The notes under the pieces were generated by a model. The model saw only the letters and a list, made by a program, of their open reading frames with translations, ran no database searches and was not told the origin of the DNA. The translations under genes and the position numbers were made by a program. From Chryseobacterium hagamense (lineage in GTDB: Bacteria; Bacteroidota; Bacteroidia; Flavobacteriales; Weeksellaceae), in the NCBI RefSeq assembly GCF_007991455.1, contig NZ_BJYJ01000002.1, positions 62,001-126,000 on the forward strand: 64,000 nucleotides of DNA, given 5' to 3'. Position 1 is the stretch's first letter; each line of letters begins with the position of its first letter. This document shows positions 1 through 7,130 of this stretch, piece after piece.

Positions 1-6
1 AAAAAA

Positions 7-1428
7 ATGAATATAAAGAATTTCTTAAAAATCAGTTTGGGTGCAGCGGTATTGGGAGCTGCCCAGATTTCTTGTATCCATGAAGACAAATGGGATGCAC
101 CGGAGATTGTGTGTAATAATAAGTTTGCAGCGCCTACCAAGACTATGGCTGAGGTGGTGTCATTAGCACCAGCTACTTCTGCAACTACTTATACAGGCAC
201 AGTTTATAAAATTCCCGTGGAAGATGCAACGCATCCTGCCGTAATTTTTGATGGCTACGTAGTATCATCAGATGAAAATGGAAACTTTTATAAAACGATT
301 ACTTTTCAGGATAAGCCGGAAAATCCAACGGTTGGGTTGACCATAGGAATCAACAAGTCCATGAATTATACAGACTATCCTGTAGGTGCTCATATCAGAA
401 TCAAGGCCAACGGAATGTTGATCGGTAAATCTTCCGGAGCCATTACGCTGGGAGTTGAAGATCCTAATTATTCCATTGGCAGAATTCCGGAATCTATTAT
501 CGGAAGATATGTGTCAGGAGTATGTAACGGATCCGGGCTGGAAATCGTTAAAATTGTACCAAGAGAAATAAAACTTTCCGATATCGGTAATAGCAACAGC
601 AACTGGATTAATACTTTGGTTACCGTGAAAAATGTTCAGTTTACAAAAACTGAAATCGGAAAACCATTGGTGGATGTGGATATTTCCGGAAATAATGTTG
701 ATACAAGCAGAAACTTGGTTGATGCTAACGGAGGAACTACAATTATCAGAACCGATGCCTTCTTCAAGCCTGCTGCTTACCAGATTCCAAATGCCAGCGG
801 AGATATTACTTTTGTATTAACCCGTTATAATGCAACTTATCAGGGAGCCATCAGAGGAATTAACGATATTAACTTTAAAAATACAAGATTTGCTGAAGGT
901 ATTATTGGAGGTACTGCGATCACTTATTCCGGCTCGTTTACTGAAAATTTTGAAAGCTATGCCAATGATAATGCTCTTTTCCCTAAATATCTTAACTATG
1001 CTTTCGTTGGAAACAGATATTGGCAGGTAAAAACCTTCAGTAATAACAAATATATTCAGTTATCGGCTAACGGAGGTGCTGCTAATACCGCTTATACTAA
1101 CTATTTCATGGTTCCTGTAGACTTCACAGCTGCTAACACTTTGGCGTTTAAAGTTAATGTAGGCTTTTATAATGGTGCCGCACTTAAGGTATATACTACA
1201 ACAAATTATACGCCGGGTGCAGACATTACAACAGCCACCCTAAATGAGATTACATCAAATTTCAGTTTTCCTGTTGCACCGACTAGCGGTTATGGCACTT
1301 TAGCCTCTGCCGGTACGTACAGTCTTCCTGCATCGCTTACAGGAAACGGATTCATTGTATTTAAGTATGAAGGAAACAGTTCAAGTATTACTACGACTTA
1401 CCAATTGGATGATATTACCGTTCAATAA
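7..1428 (+). CDS. DUF5689-type surface lipoprotein
   Basis: A 473-residue secreted protein. The N-terminus is a signal peptide ending in a lipobox-like QISC, so Cys23 is the likely lipidated residue. It is followed by acidic residues (IHEDKWD), as in Bacteroidota lipoproteins exported to the cell surface. The middle, about residues 45-300, resembles the DUF5689 domain (OB-like folds found beside TonB-dependent receptors). The last 150 residues, starting near SGSFTENFESYANDN, look like a beta-sandwich of the choice-of-anchor/carbohydrate-binding kind. The ATG is at base 7, so its promoter and any upstream partner are outside the window. A terminator follows. Family assignment is from recall; the ligand is unknown. 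Confidence 0.75.
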   Translation: MNIKNFLKISLGAAVLGAAQISCIHEDKWDAPEIVCNNKFAAPTKTMAEVVSLAPATSATTYTGTVYKIPVEDATHPAVIFDGYVVSSDENGNFYKTITFQDKPENPTVGLTIGINKSMNYTDYPVGAHIRIKANGMLIGKSSGAITLGVEDPNYSIGRIPESIIGRYVSGVCNGSGLEIVKIVPREIKLSDIGNSNSNWINTLVTVKNVQFTKTEIGKPLVDVDISGNNVDTSRNLVDANGGTTIIRTDAFFKPAAYQIPNASGDITFVLTRYNATYQGAIRGINDINFKNTRFAEGIIGGTAITYSGSFTENFESYANDNALFPKYLNYAFVGNRYWQVKTFSNNKYIQLSANGGAANTAYTNYFMVPVDFTAANTLAFKVNVGFYNGAALKVYTTTNYTPGADITTATLNEITSNFSFPVAPTSGYGTLASAGTYSLPASLTGNGFIVFKYEGNSSSITTTYQLDDITVQ

Positions 1429-1450
1429 CGAATTGTATCAAATATAAATT

Positions 1451-1484
1451 GAAAGACTGCTTTTATAAGGCAGTCTTTTTTTTA
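1451..1484 (+). terminator. Rho-independent terminator of the DUF5689 gene
   Basis: Inverted repeat AAAGACTGC / GCAGTCTTT around a short TTTTATAAG loop, followed directly by a T-run on the plus strand, 23 nt after the stop codon. Confidence 0.85.
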
Positions 1485-1700
1485 AGATGTACTGATAATT
1501 TTGGTTTATGACACTTTTACGCGTAATATATGATCCGTATTTCAGTGAAACAATCTCTTTTCAATAAGAAATAAATTTCAAGGATTTATTTTAACAAGAT
1601 TCTCTTTGCCTTATTTCCTATTTGTAAAATAGAGATTTCGTTTTATCCTTGATATTTAATATTAATGATAAATCCGGGAAATATCATTTTAGTTCATCCC

Positions 1701-1737
1701 TAAAAATACAAAACCACCGCAACTGCAGTGGTTTTCA
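1701..1737 (-). terminator. Rho-independent terminator of the DUF6702 gene
   Basis: On the minus strand the stem AAAACCACTGC pairs with GCGGTGGTTTT just after the DUF6702 stop. The tail is only moderately T-rich because the arm itself supplies the T's. Confidence 0.7.
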
Positions 1738-1754
1738 AATAATTTAAATGTTCT

Positions 1755-2225
1755 TTAAAAAGATACTTCATTCACTTCTTTTCCGCGCTGGAAATTCATT
1801 GTTTTCTGGCTTCCTTTATAAGCAATGTTAACGAGGTTAATCTGCTTGGGAAAAGTGCTCAGAAGGATCGTATTTTTTATTCTTAAGGTACTGATGTCTG
1901 AAACGCTTCCGGTTTCAAAATAGACCCATACTGTTTCTCCGCTTACCTGGCTTCCTGTGAAAGTAATGGTTTTCGGAACTCCGTTGACGTACACATCAAA
2001 ATTGTTGTTTACATACTTTTTAACCTCTGCTTCAAATCCTGCCGTATTAGGGTTGATTTTGATAGCGTCGGAAATATGATTTGTATTCATTTTTGTCGTG
2101 AACTTCAATGTTTTGCTTCCATCGATATAATCCACCTTGGTCATTGAAGAGAAAAAGTCTACATTCGTGAAACTCATTAACATAAGAAATGTTAATATTC
2201 CTGATATAGATAAAATTTTTTTCAT
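1755..2225 (-). CDS. DUF6702-family secreted protein
   Basis: A 156-residue exported protein. I start it at the ATG giving MKKILSISGILTFLMLMSF, a clear signal peptide; the 14 extra upstream codons would bury that signal. The mature part is beta-rich with alternating hydrophobic residues and fits DUF6702, a small Bacteroidota family of periplasmic or surface proteins with no known role. It is the last gene of the minus-strand cluster running from amgK (5454), 56 bp after the LOG gene. Functional connection to that cluster is not shown. Confidence 0.65.
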   Translation of the reverse strand: MKKILSISGILTFLMLMSFTNVDFFSSMTKVDYIDGSKTLKFTTKMNTNHISDAIKINPNTAGFEAEVKKYVNNNFDVYVNGVPKTITFTGSQVSGETVWVYFETGSVSDISTLRIKNTILLSTFPKQINLVNIAYKGSQKTMNFQRGKEVNEVSF

Positions 2226-2281
2226 CTTAAAAAATAAATTTGCACTCATGGTCCTTATTTTAATCACAAATAATATGCCAA

Positions 2282-3034
2282 CTAAAAATTGACATTGACG
2301 GAATATTTATCGTAAAACGCCTTGATGTGGGCTACTGCCTCATCTGCTGTATCTACCACACGATATAGATCCAGGTCTTCCTCATGTATCATTTTTTCCT
2401 TCAGCAAAGTTGCCTTGAACCACTCCAGCAGGCCGCCCCAGAATTCCGATCCCACCAATACGATAGGGAATTTCCCGATTTTATTGGTCTGAATTAAGGT
2501 TAAAGCTTCCGTAAGCTCATCCAGGGTACCGAATCCTCCGGGCATTACGACAAATCCCTGCGAATATTTTACAAACATTACTTTCCTAACGAAGAAATAA
2601 TCAAAGTTCATGGAGTAGGATCGGTTGATGTACGGATTAAAATGCTGCTCAAAGGGCAGGTCGATATTCAGTCCGATCGATTTTCCTTTGGCATTGAAAG
2701 CCCCTTTGTTTCCCGCTTCCATAATTCCCGGTCCGCCACCGGTAATGATCCCGAAGCCGATTCTGGTAATCTTTTCAGCGATTTCTACGGCCATTTCATA
2801 ATATTTGCTCTCCGGCTGCAGCCTGGCTGATCCGAATATTGAAACGCATGGGCCGATCTTCGCAAGCTTTTCATAGCCATCTACAAATTCTGCCATCACC
2901 TTGAAAACCATCCAGCTGTCCTTCGTTACGGTTTCGTCCCAGGTTTTTTGTTTCAGGCTGTCATGCAGCCTGGTTTCATTAGCATCAAATTCGGGATTTA
3001 TCAAACTTTCATCCCGGGTTCCTTCCATTCCCAT
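2282..3034 (-). CDS. LOG-family (TIGR00730) nucleotide phosphoribohydrolase
   Basis: A 250-residue Rossmann-fold protein of the LOG family, whose characterised members cleave nucleoside 5'-monophosphates to base and ribose 5-phosphate. The two signature motifs are present: GGGPGIMEA at residues 99-107 and PGGFGTLDE at 165-173, the latter with the catalytic Glu and the phosphate-binding glycines. An N-terminal extension of about 60 residues precedes the fold, as in the longer bacterial members. It starts 6 bp after the murU stop, so the two are probably co-transcribed. The natural substrate cannot be read from sequence; 'lysine decarboxylase', seen in old annotations, is wrong for this family. 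Confidence 0.88.
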   Translation of the reverse strand: MGMEGTRDESLINPEFDANETRLHDSLKQKTWDETVTKDSWMVFKVMAEFVDGYEKLAKIGPCVSIFGSARLQPESKYYEMAVEIAEKITRIGFGIITGGGPGIMEAGNKGAFNAKGKSIGLNIDLPFEQHFNPYINRSYSMNFDYFFVRKVMFVKYSQGFVVMPGGFGTLDELTEALTLIQTNKIGKFPIVLVGSEFWGGLLEWFKATLLKEKMIHEEDLDLYRVVDTADEAVAHIKAFYDKYSVNVNF

Positions 3035-3040
3035 TGCAAA

Positions 3041-3754
3041 TTATTTAAAATGTTTTTCGGCCTCTGTTACGGATTCCGGTCTTCCGACATCAATCAGGAT
3101 GCGGTCATGCAGATAACCGTGAATAGGTTCGGTCTGCATCAGGTCCAGATATTCTTCCATGACAGAAAATTTGCCTTTTCTTTTTATTTTTTCAAAAATC
3201 ACCGGATTGATACAGTGAACGCCGCTGAAAGCCAAAGGCTTAAATCCTTTATTGAATTCGGCCAGCCTCTGTTCGCCGGTCTGTACATTCAGCCAGCCTC
3301 TCAATACCAGATCATCGTTGAAAAGTAATTTTCTTGAGCTTTCTCTGTCCGAAACGGCTAATGTAGCAAAATCTTTTATCTTTTTATGGTATTCTACAAA
3401 ATCCGTGATGTTAATGTCGGTAAGAATATCGGCATTCATGATCAGGAAATCTTCACCATGATCAAGGAATTTTCTGGCAAAAATCAAGCCGCCTCCCGTT
3501 TCCAGCAGTTCTGAGGATTCGTCTGAGATTTCTATTTTACACCCGAAATTATCGTTTTGCTTTAAAAAATCAACAATCTGATTTGCAAAGTGATGAATAT
3601 TAATAACAAAATCGGTTATTCCGAAATTTTTTAAATAGCGGATATTTCTTTCCAGAAGCGGAATGTCGTTTACTTTAGCCAGCGCTTTCGGATGATGATC
3701 GGTAAAAGGTTTCAGCCGGGTACCTTTTCCTGCTGCAAAAATAAGGGCTTTCAT
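3041..3754 (-). CDS. murU: MurU-like sugar-1-phosphate uridylyltransferase
   Basis: A 237-residue nucleotidyltransferase with the pyrophosphorylase signature AAGKGTRLKP at residues 7-16, the conserved PKAL just after, and the Mg-binding region LIMNADI. Its length and the pairing with an AmgK homologue two genes upstream fit MurU, which in Pseudomonas putida turns N-acetylmuramate 1-phosphate into UDP-MurNAc in peptidoglycan recycling. I start at MKALIFAAGK; the upstream ATG would add a ten-residue tail before the first beta-strand. Mannose-1-phosphate guanylyltransferase or glucose-1-phosphate transferase activity is possible from the domain alone; the neighbourhood favours MurU. Confidence 0.75.
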   Translation of the reverse strand: MKALIFAAGKGTRLKPFTDHHPKALAKVNDIPLLERNIRYLKNFGITDFVINIHHFANQIVDFLKQNDNFGCKIEISDESSELLETGGGLIFARKFLDHGEDFLIMNADILTDINITDFVEYHKKIKDFATLAVSDRESSRKLLFNDDLVLRGWLNVQTGEQRLAEFNKGFKPLAFSGVHCINPVIFEKIKRKGKFSVMEEYLDLMQTEPIHGYLHDRILIDVGRPESVTEAEKHFK

Positions 3755-3826
3755 AGTCTGTGGGTAAGGAGTAATGGGTAACAAGTAATAAAATGCATAG
3801 CCATTCGTAGTAATGAAATAAAAATA

Positions 3827-4243
3827 TTATTCATTACTTATATTAAGGTGGTGCTGCTCATCATGGTGCAGGCTGATTTCAACCTGATTGCCATATTTTT
3901 CTTCAATGAAATGAGCGATCCTGATGGCAGAGTATACCGAACGGTGCTGGCCGCCCGTACACCCGAAATTGATTTGGAGGTTTTCAAATCCCCGTTCCAG
4001 GTAATTATCGATATTGATGGAGACCAGGCTTTTGATCAATTCCAAAAATTTAGGCATCTCCGTTTTAGTTTCCAGGTATTCCTGAACACCAATGTCATTT
4101 CCGGTCTGGATTTTATATTCCTCCACTCTTCCCGGGTTCAGGATTCCGCGGCAGTCAAAGGTAAATCCGCCCCCGTTCCCTGTTTCGTCTTTCGGGATTC
4201 CTCCTTTCTTGTAGGAGAAACTGTGTATATCGATGTGTAGCAT
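3827..4243 (-). CDS. Stand-alone RapZ C-terminal-domain protein
   Basis: A 138-residue protein matching only the C-terminal half of RapZ/YvcJ. It has SFSYKKGGIP near the start, FDCRGILNPG at 29-38, TGNDIGVQEYL at 47-57 and the hallmark GCTGGQHRSV at 94-103. In E. coli RapZ this half binds glucosamine 6-phosphate and reads out amino-sugar supply; the N-terminal Walker-type kinase-like half is absent here. It lies between amgK and murU, so a role as an amino-sugar-phosphate sensor or enzyme in the MurNAc salvage path is an attractive inference. RNase-adaptor activity is unlikely to carry over without the other domain. Confidence 0.8.
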   Translation of the reverse strand: MLHIDIHSFSYKKGGIPKDETGNGGGFTFDCRGILNPGRVEEYKIQTGNDIGVQEYLETKTEMPKFLELIKSLVSINIDNYLERGFENLQINFGCTGGQHRSVYSAIRIAHFIEEKYGNQVEISLHHDEQHHLNISNE

Positions 4244-4434
4244 TTTATTTTGTTTTTAGATTATTAATAAGCAAGTCTGGTTTTGTGCTTGATTTTAATT
4301 ATTTTCTCTGTTATCAAGTAAGTCGAATCTGCGATTCCCGTACGAACCTAAACTTGAATCTCTCACGATAGTTCTTTAATACGTTGTTGAAATTCCTATG
4401 GAATGACAATCGCATAGTTATTAATAAGTAATAC
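4244..4434. other. amgK to RapZ-domain intergenic with two small hairpins
   Basis: 191 bp with no coding frame. It holds two short perfect inverted repeats, GAATC-TGC-GATTC at 4325-4337 and ATTCC-TAT-GGAAT at 4392-4404. Neither has a T-run, so they are not classical terminators; they may be part of a degenerate intergenic repeat or mRNA-processing structures inside the cluster. Confidence 0.4.
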
Positions 4435-5454
4435 TCAATTATTTAATATTTCTTCAATTTTTAGCCTCGTTTTTTCCAGGTGTAGCTGTCCGATTACTTT
4501 TTCCAGTTCGGGATAATTTTTCATCTCATCCCACGTGTTTGCAAATGCCGTTATATTCTCAATGCCTTTTTCGAGGCTGGCGATAAAATGAGGCTTTCTT
4601 TGGATCAGCCCTCTGAAGCCGTAGGCTCCCAATACCTGAAGAAACCTCATCATCTGAACCGGCTTTACCGAATTTTTTAGTTGATTCCTGGCTCCCTGAT
4701 CTTCAAATTGTTGAATATAAAACTCCACCATTTCCTTTTTAAAGTCTTCAGGAAAACCGGCTTTGGCCTGGAAAAGAAAAGAGATGACATCATACATCAG
4801 CGGACCTTTCATTGCCGACTGGTAATCGATGAAAGAAACCTTATCCTTATCATTCACCATGATATTCCTGGACTGGAAATCCCGGATCATCAACCCTTTC
4901 GGTTCAAGGCTTTCAATGACGTTGACAATGCTTTTGAATTCTTTGAGTAAGGTTGATTTATGGTATTCCAGCTCAAGGACATCCGCCACAAAATTTTTAA
5001 AGTAATATAAATCGTGGGTTACCGGAAGTTCGTCATAACTTTCATATTCAAAAGTTCGGGTAAAATCTATTTCATTTTGGGTTAAAACCTGTAACCGGTA
5101 CAATTGTTCCAGCGTCTGCCGGACCAAAGATTTTACACGGCTAGAAAGTCCTTCTCCGGTAATAATATCGGAAAGTGTCTGCTCTCCTAGGAATTCCTGG
5201 ATGTACATTTTCCGTTCTTCGGAAACGGTAAATATTTCCGGAGTGTTCAGCTTTAAACGTGAAAAGACATCCGAATAATACAGGAAGCTTTCGTTTTCCT
5301 GAATATTATCATTGCAGGTAACGATGTATTTTTCAGTTCCGGCTGCTGCCAGAAAATTAACTCTTGCAGAACCGCTTTGAGCCAAAGCGAAAAAAACAGA
5401 AGCTGATGTATTTGTATAATTTTCAAAAAATTGTTGGGCGTATCCGGAAATCAT
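4435..5454 (-). CDS. amgK: AmgK-like amino-sugar kinase
   Basis: A 339-residue aminoglycoside-phosphotransferase-fold kinase. The catalytic loop reads LMIRDFQSRNIMV (Asp192) and the metal-binding motif FIDYQSAMKGPLMYDV (Asp210). Both match AmgK, the anomeric N-acetylmuramate/N-acetylglucosamine kinase of peptidoglycan recycling, whose loop also has RDF in place of the usual HGD. Its product would be the substrate of the MurU-like enzyme two genes downstream. The gene is first in its minus-strand cluster and diverges from xrtF. A TAnnTTTG box ends only 8 nt before the ATG, so the mRNA probably has almost no leader. Confidence 0.8.
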   Translation of the reverse strand: MISGYAQQFFENYTNTSASVFFALAQSGSARVNFLAAAGTEKYIVTCNDNIQENESFLYYSDVFSRLKLNTPEIFTVSEERKMYIQEFLGEQTLSDIITGEGLSSRVKSLVRQTLEQLYRLQVLTQNEIDFTRTFEYESYDELPVTHDLYYFKNFVADVLELEYHKSTLLKEFKSIVNVIESLEPKGLMIRDFQSRNIMVNDKDKVSFIDYQSAMKGPLMYDVISFLFQAKAGFPEDFKKEMVEFYIQQFEDQGARNQLKNSVKPVQMMRFLQVLGAYGFRGLIQRKPHFIASLEKGIENITAFANTWDEMKNYPELEKVIGQLHLEKTRLKIEEILNN

Positions 5455-5462
5455 AGGTGAAA

Positions 5463-5470
5463 CAAAGATA
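5463..5470 (-). promoter_or_regulatory. Predicted -7 box for amgK
   Basis: Minus-strand TATCTTTG matches the Bacteroidota -7 consensus TAnnTTTG, 8 nt before the amgK ATG. I see no good -33 TTG at the expected spacing. It is a mirror image of the xrtF box. Confidence 0.6.
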
Positions 5471-5489
5471 GTAATTTACGGTTAATTTC

Positions 5490-5497
5490 TATCTTTG
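5490..5497 (+). promoter_or_regulatory. Predicted -7 box for xrtF
   Basis: TATCTTTG matches TAnnTTTG and ends 4 nt before the xrtF ATG, predicting a start of transcription at or next to the start codon. The -33 region would overlap the amgK box on the other strand. Confidence 0.6.
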
Positions 5498-5501
5498 CAG
5501 T

Positions 5502-6023
5502 ATGTTAAAGGATTTCAAACCGGTTTTGGGCATTTTGCTGCGTTTCATCATCATTTACCTGGTGCTGCTTTTTGCTTATCAGTTCTTTCTGAACTGTTTT
5601 CAGGGAAGCGGCCTTGATCCTTTTTCCCGGATGGTTGCAGAGCAGGTGAGCGGTATCCAGAATTCCATCGGCTTCCCTACGCAACTGTACGATGATGTAA
5701 AAGGCGAACAGGTATGGTTTTATGTAAAGCGGGAATATGTAACGCGCATGGTCGAAGGCTGCAATGCCGTATCGGTCATGATTCTTTTTGTGGCCTTTGT
5801 TTTTGCTTTTTATAAAGGTTCCGGGACTTTTCTTTTTGCACTTACCGGGTTAATCCTGCTGTATGTGATGAATCTGCTCCGGATTGCAGGCTTAAATATT
5901 GTTATGGCCGATTACAAACAATACGGGAAAATTTCACATGATTTTATTTTTCCGGCGATTATTTACGGAACGGTAGTGGCCCTGTGGCTGATCTGGATTA
6001 AATTTTTTGCCCTGAAAAGATGA
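5502..6023 (+). CDS. xrtF: Exosortase family protein XrtF
   Basis: A 173-residue polytopic inner-membrane protein with the exosortase/archaeosortase catalytic triad: Cys87 in VEGCNAVSVM, Arg127 in MNLLRIAGLN and His146 in ISHDFIFP, each at the edge of a membrane helix. Exosortases are transpeptidases that cleave C-terminal sorting tails of exported proteins. This short version, with its partner gene directly downstream, matches the flavobacterial XrtF type. The next gene overlaps it by 4 bp (ATGA), so the two are translationally coupled. No protein with a recognisable exosortase sorting tail is encoded nearby; the large secreted proteins here carry T9SS tails, which PorU handles. Confidence 0.9.
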   Translation: MLKDFKPVLGILLRFIIIYLVLLFAYQFFLNCFQGSGLDPFSRMVAEQVSGIQNSIGFPTQLYDDVKGEQVWFYVKREYVTRMVEGCNAVSVMILFVAFVFAFYKGSGTFLFALTGLILLYVMNLLRIAGLNIVMADYKQYGKISHDFIFPAIIYGTVVALWLIWIKFFALKR

Positions 6024-6460
6024 AATTGCTCAGCTGGTTTTTAGTGGCCCTCGGAATATTGGGATTAATTGGTATCAGGGTACTGGAAGGCGATCTCTTT
6101 TATGATCCTTTCCTGGATTACTTCCATGAAGCCCGGAAGAACATCCCTTTTCCCGATTTTGAATGGGGAAAATTAATTGCCGGCCATCTTTTCCGGTTTA
6201 TCTTAAATCTTTTTTTCTCCTGCCTGATCATTCATTTCTGGTTCAGAAACAGGCAATGGACCATCCAGGGAGCGCTTCTAATATCAATCATTTTTCTGAT
6301 GACCTTCCCGATTTACCTGTATTGCATTTACAGCCGGCTTGAAGTCGGATACCTCTTTTCCTTTTACATGCGGCGGTTTGTGATCCAGCCTTTGATTCTG
6401 CTGCTGATTATCCCGATGTTTTATTACAGAAGACAAATTAATAGATTAAAAGAATATTAA
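6020..6460 (+). CDS. Exosortase F system-associated membrane protein
   Basis: A 146-residue protein with about four predicted membrane helices (residues 3-20, 53-75, 83-105 and 120-140) and a short periplasmic or cytoplasmic segment with FYDPFLDYFHEARKNIPFP after the first. Position, size and topology match the small family always found beside xrtF in flavobacteria (TIGR04127 as I recall it). Its function is unknown; a chaperone or substrate-handling partner for the exosortase is inference. Overlaps xrtF by 4 bp and ends in an A+T-rich hairpin. Confidence 0.85.
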   Translation: MKLLSWFLVALGILGLIGIRVLEGDLFYDPFLDYFHEARKNIPFPDFEWGKLIAGHLFRFILNLFFSCLIIHFWFRNRQWTIQGALLISIIFLMTFPIYLYCIYSRLEVGYLFSFYMRRFVIQPLILLLIIPMFYYRRQINRLKEY

Positions 6461-6482
6461 AAAGCATTTTTTTTAATATTCT
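6451..6482 (+). other. Perfect A+T hairpin at the end of the xrtF operon
   Basis: AGAATATTAAAAA and its exact reverse complement flank a 6-nt loop and cover the stop codon of the exosortase-associated gene. There are T's inside the structure but none after it. It may protect the 3' end or act as a weak terminator. Confidence 0.45.
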
Positions 6483-6589
6483 AAAATTATCTTTTATCCA
6501 TATGCTTTTAAGTGTATAATGCTATCTGCATATGCTAACATGGTATATCATATTTCTAATTAGTATTTAGAATTCATTTTAAAAAAGTT

Positions 6590-6620
6590 TTAAAAAAAAT
6601 GTCGTCAATTATTTGACGAC
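6590..6620 (-). terminator. Terminator of the GG-leader peptide gene
   Basis: On the minus strand the 8-bp stem GTCGTCAA / TTGACGAC with loop ATAA is followed by eight T's, 18 nt after the peptide's stop codon. It supports the small gene being a real transcription unit. Confidence 0.85.
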
Positions 6621-6638
6621 AGATAAAATGTTATAATA

Positions 6639-6848
6639 CTAGTAGCAATATCTATTACAAATTACAATACAAAAATGAGGACTATTAGGATCATCAAGAT
6701 CTGTAGTAGGAGAGGATGGGTCCATCTCACATTGAGATTTTGAGCTATAGCATTTTGTCATACTGTTCCAAGCATTTATACATTCAGGAGTATAACCACC
6801 CTTAATTGATTTTAATCCTTCTCTGGAAAGTTTTTTTAAGTTTTTCAT
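6639..6848 (-). CDS. Bacteriocin-like peptide with double-glycine leader
   Basis: A 69-residue peptide. I start at the ATG giving MKNLKKLSREGLKSIKGG, a textbook GG-type leader of the kind common in Chryseobacterium, and not 15 codons upstream. Cleavage after GG would release a 51-residue mature peptide with six cysteines, two of them in a C-terminal cluster (CIVICNRYC); three disulfides or a metal site are possible. A strong terminator follows, so it is monocistronic. No ABC transporter with a C39 peptidase, modification enzyme or immunity gene is adjacent, so export must use machinery encoded elsewhere. Antimicrobial activity is unproven; signalling is an alternative. Confidence 0.8.
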   Translation of the reverse strand: MKNLKKLSREGLKSIKGGYTPECINAWNSMTKCYSSKSQCEMDPSSPTTDLDDPNSPHFCIVICNRYCY

Positions 6849-7130
6849 AGTTATGTAATAAATTTTGTAAAATATTTTCCTACTCTTTGTCAAGCTTTTC
6901 GGATACCGCTTTAATTTGTACTAAAATAATAAATTTTTCAATACGATGTGAAATTATTAAAATTTTTGTATAAATAATTTAATATCATTTTAAATTTTTT
7001 TAAGATGTTTCATTATACTGATTTTCTATTAGTAAAAGTTACATGAGTCTAATGAAATTTAATGTGGATATTATAAAACGAGTTAAAATTTTTTGCAACT
7101 TACAGGTAGATTTTTAGCAACTATAATATT
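6849..7130. other. A+T-rich region upstream of the peptide gene
   Basis: 282 bp, strikingly A+T-rich, between the GG-leader gene and the CDF transporter gene. It must hold the peptide's promoter, but I cannot single out a convincing -7/-33 pair. No coding frame. Confidence 0.5.

Larger units (their letters stand above)
1429..1754. other. Intergenic region between convergent genes
   Basis: 326 bp between the convergent DUF5689 and DUF6702 genes. It is very A+T-rich in the middle, has a terminator at each end and no open frame that looks coding. I see no repeat or RNA gene in it. Confidence 0.6.

Noticed and set aside
2282-3034. Lysine decarboxylase label for the LOG-family protein
   Set aside because: The PGGxGTxxE motif marks a phosphoribohydrolase; no PLP site is present.
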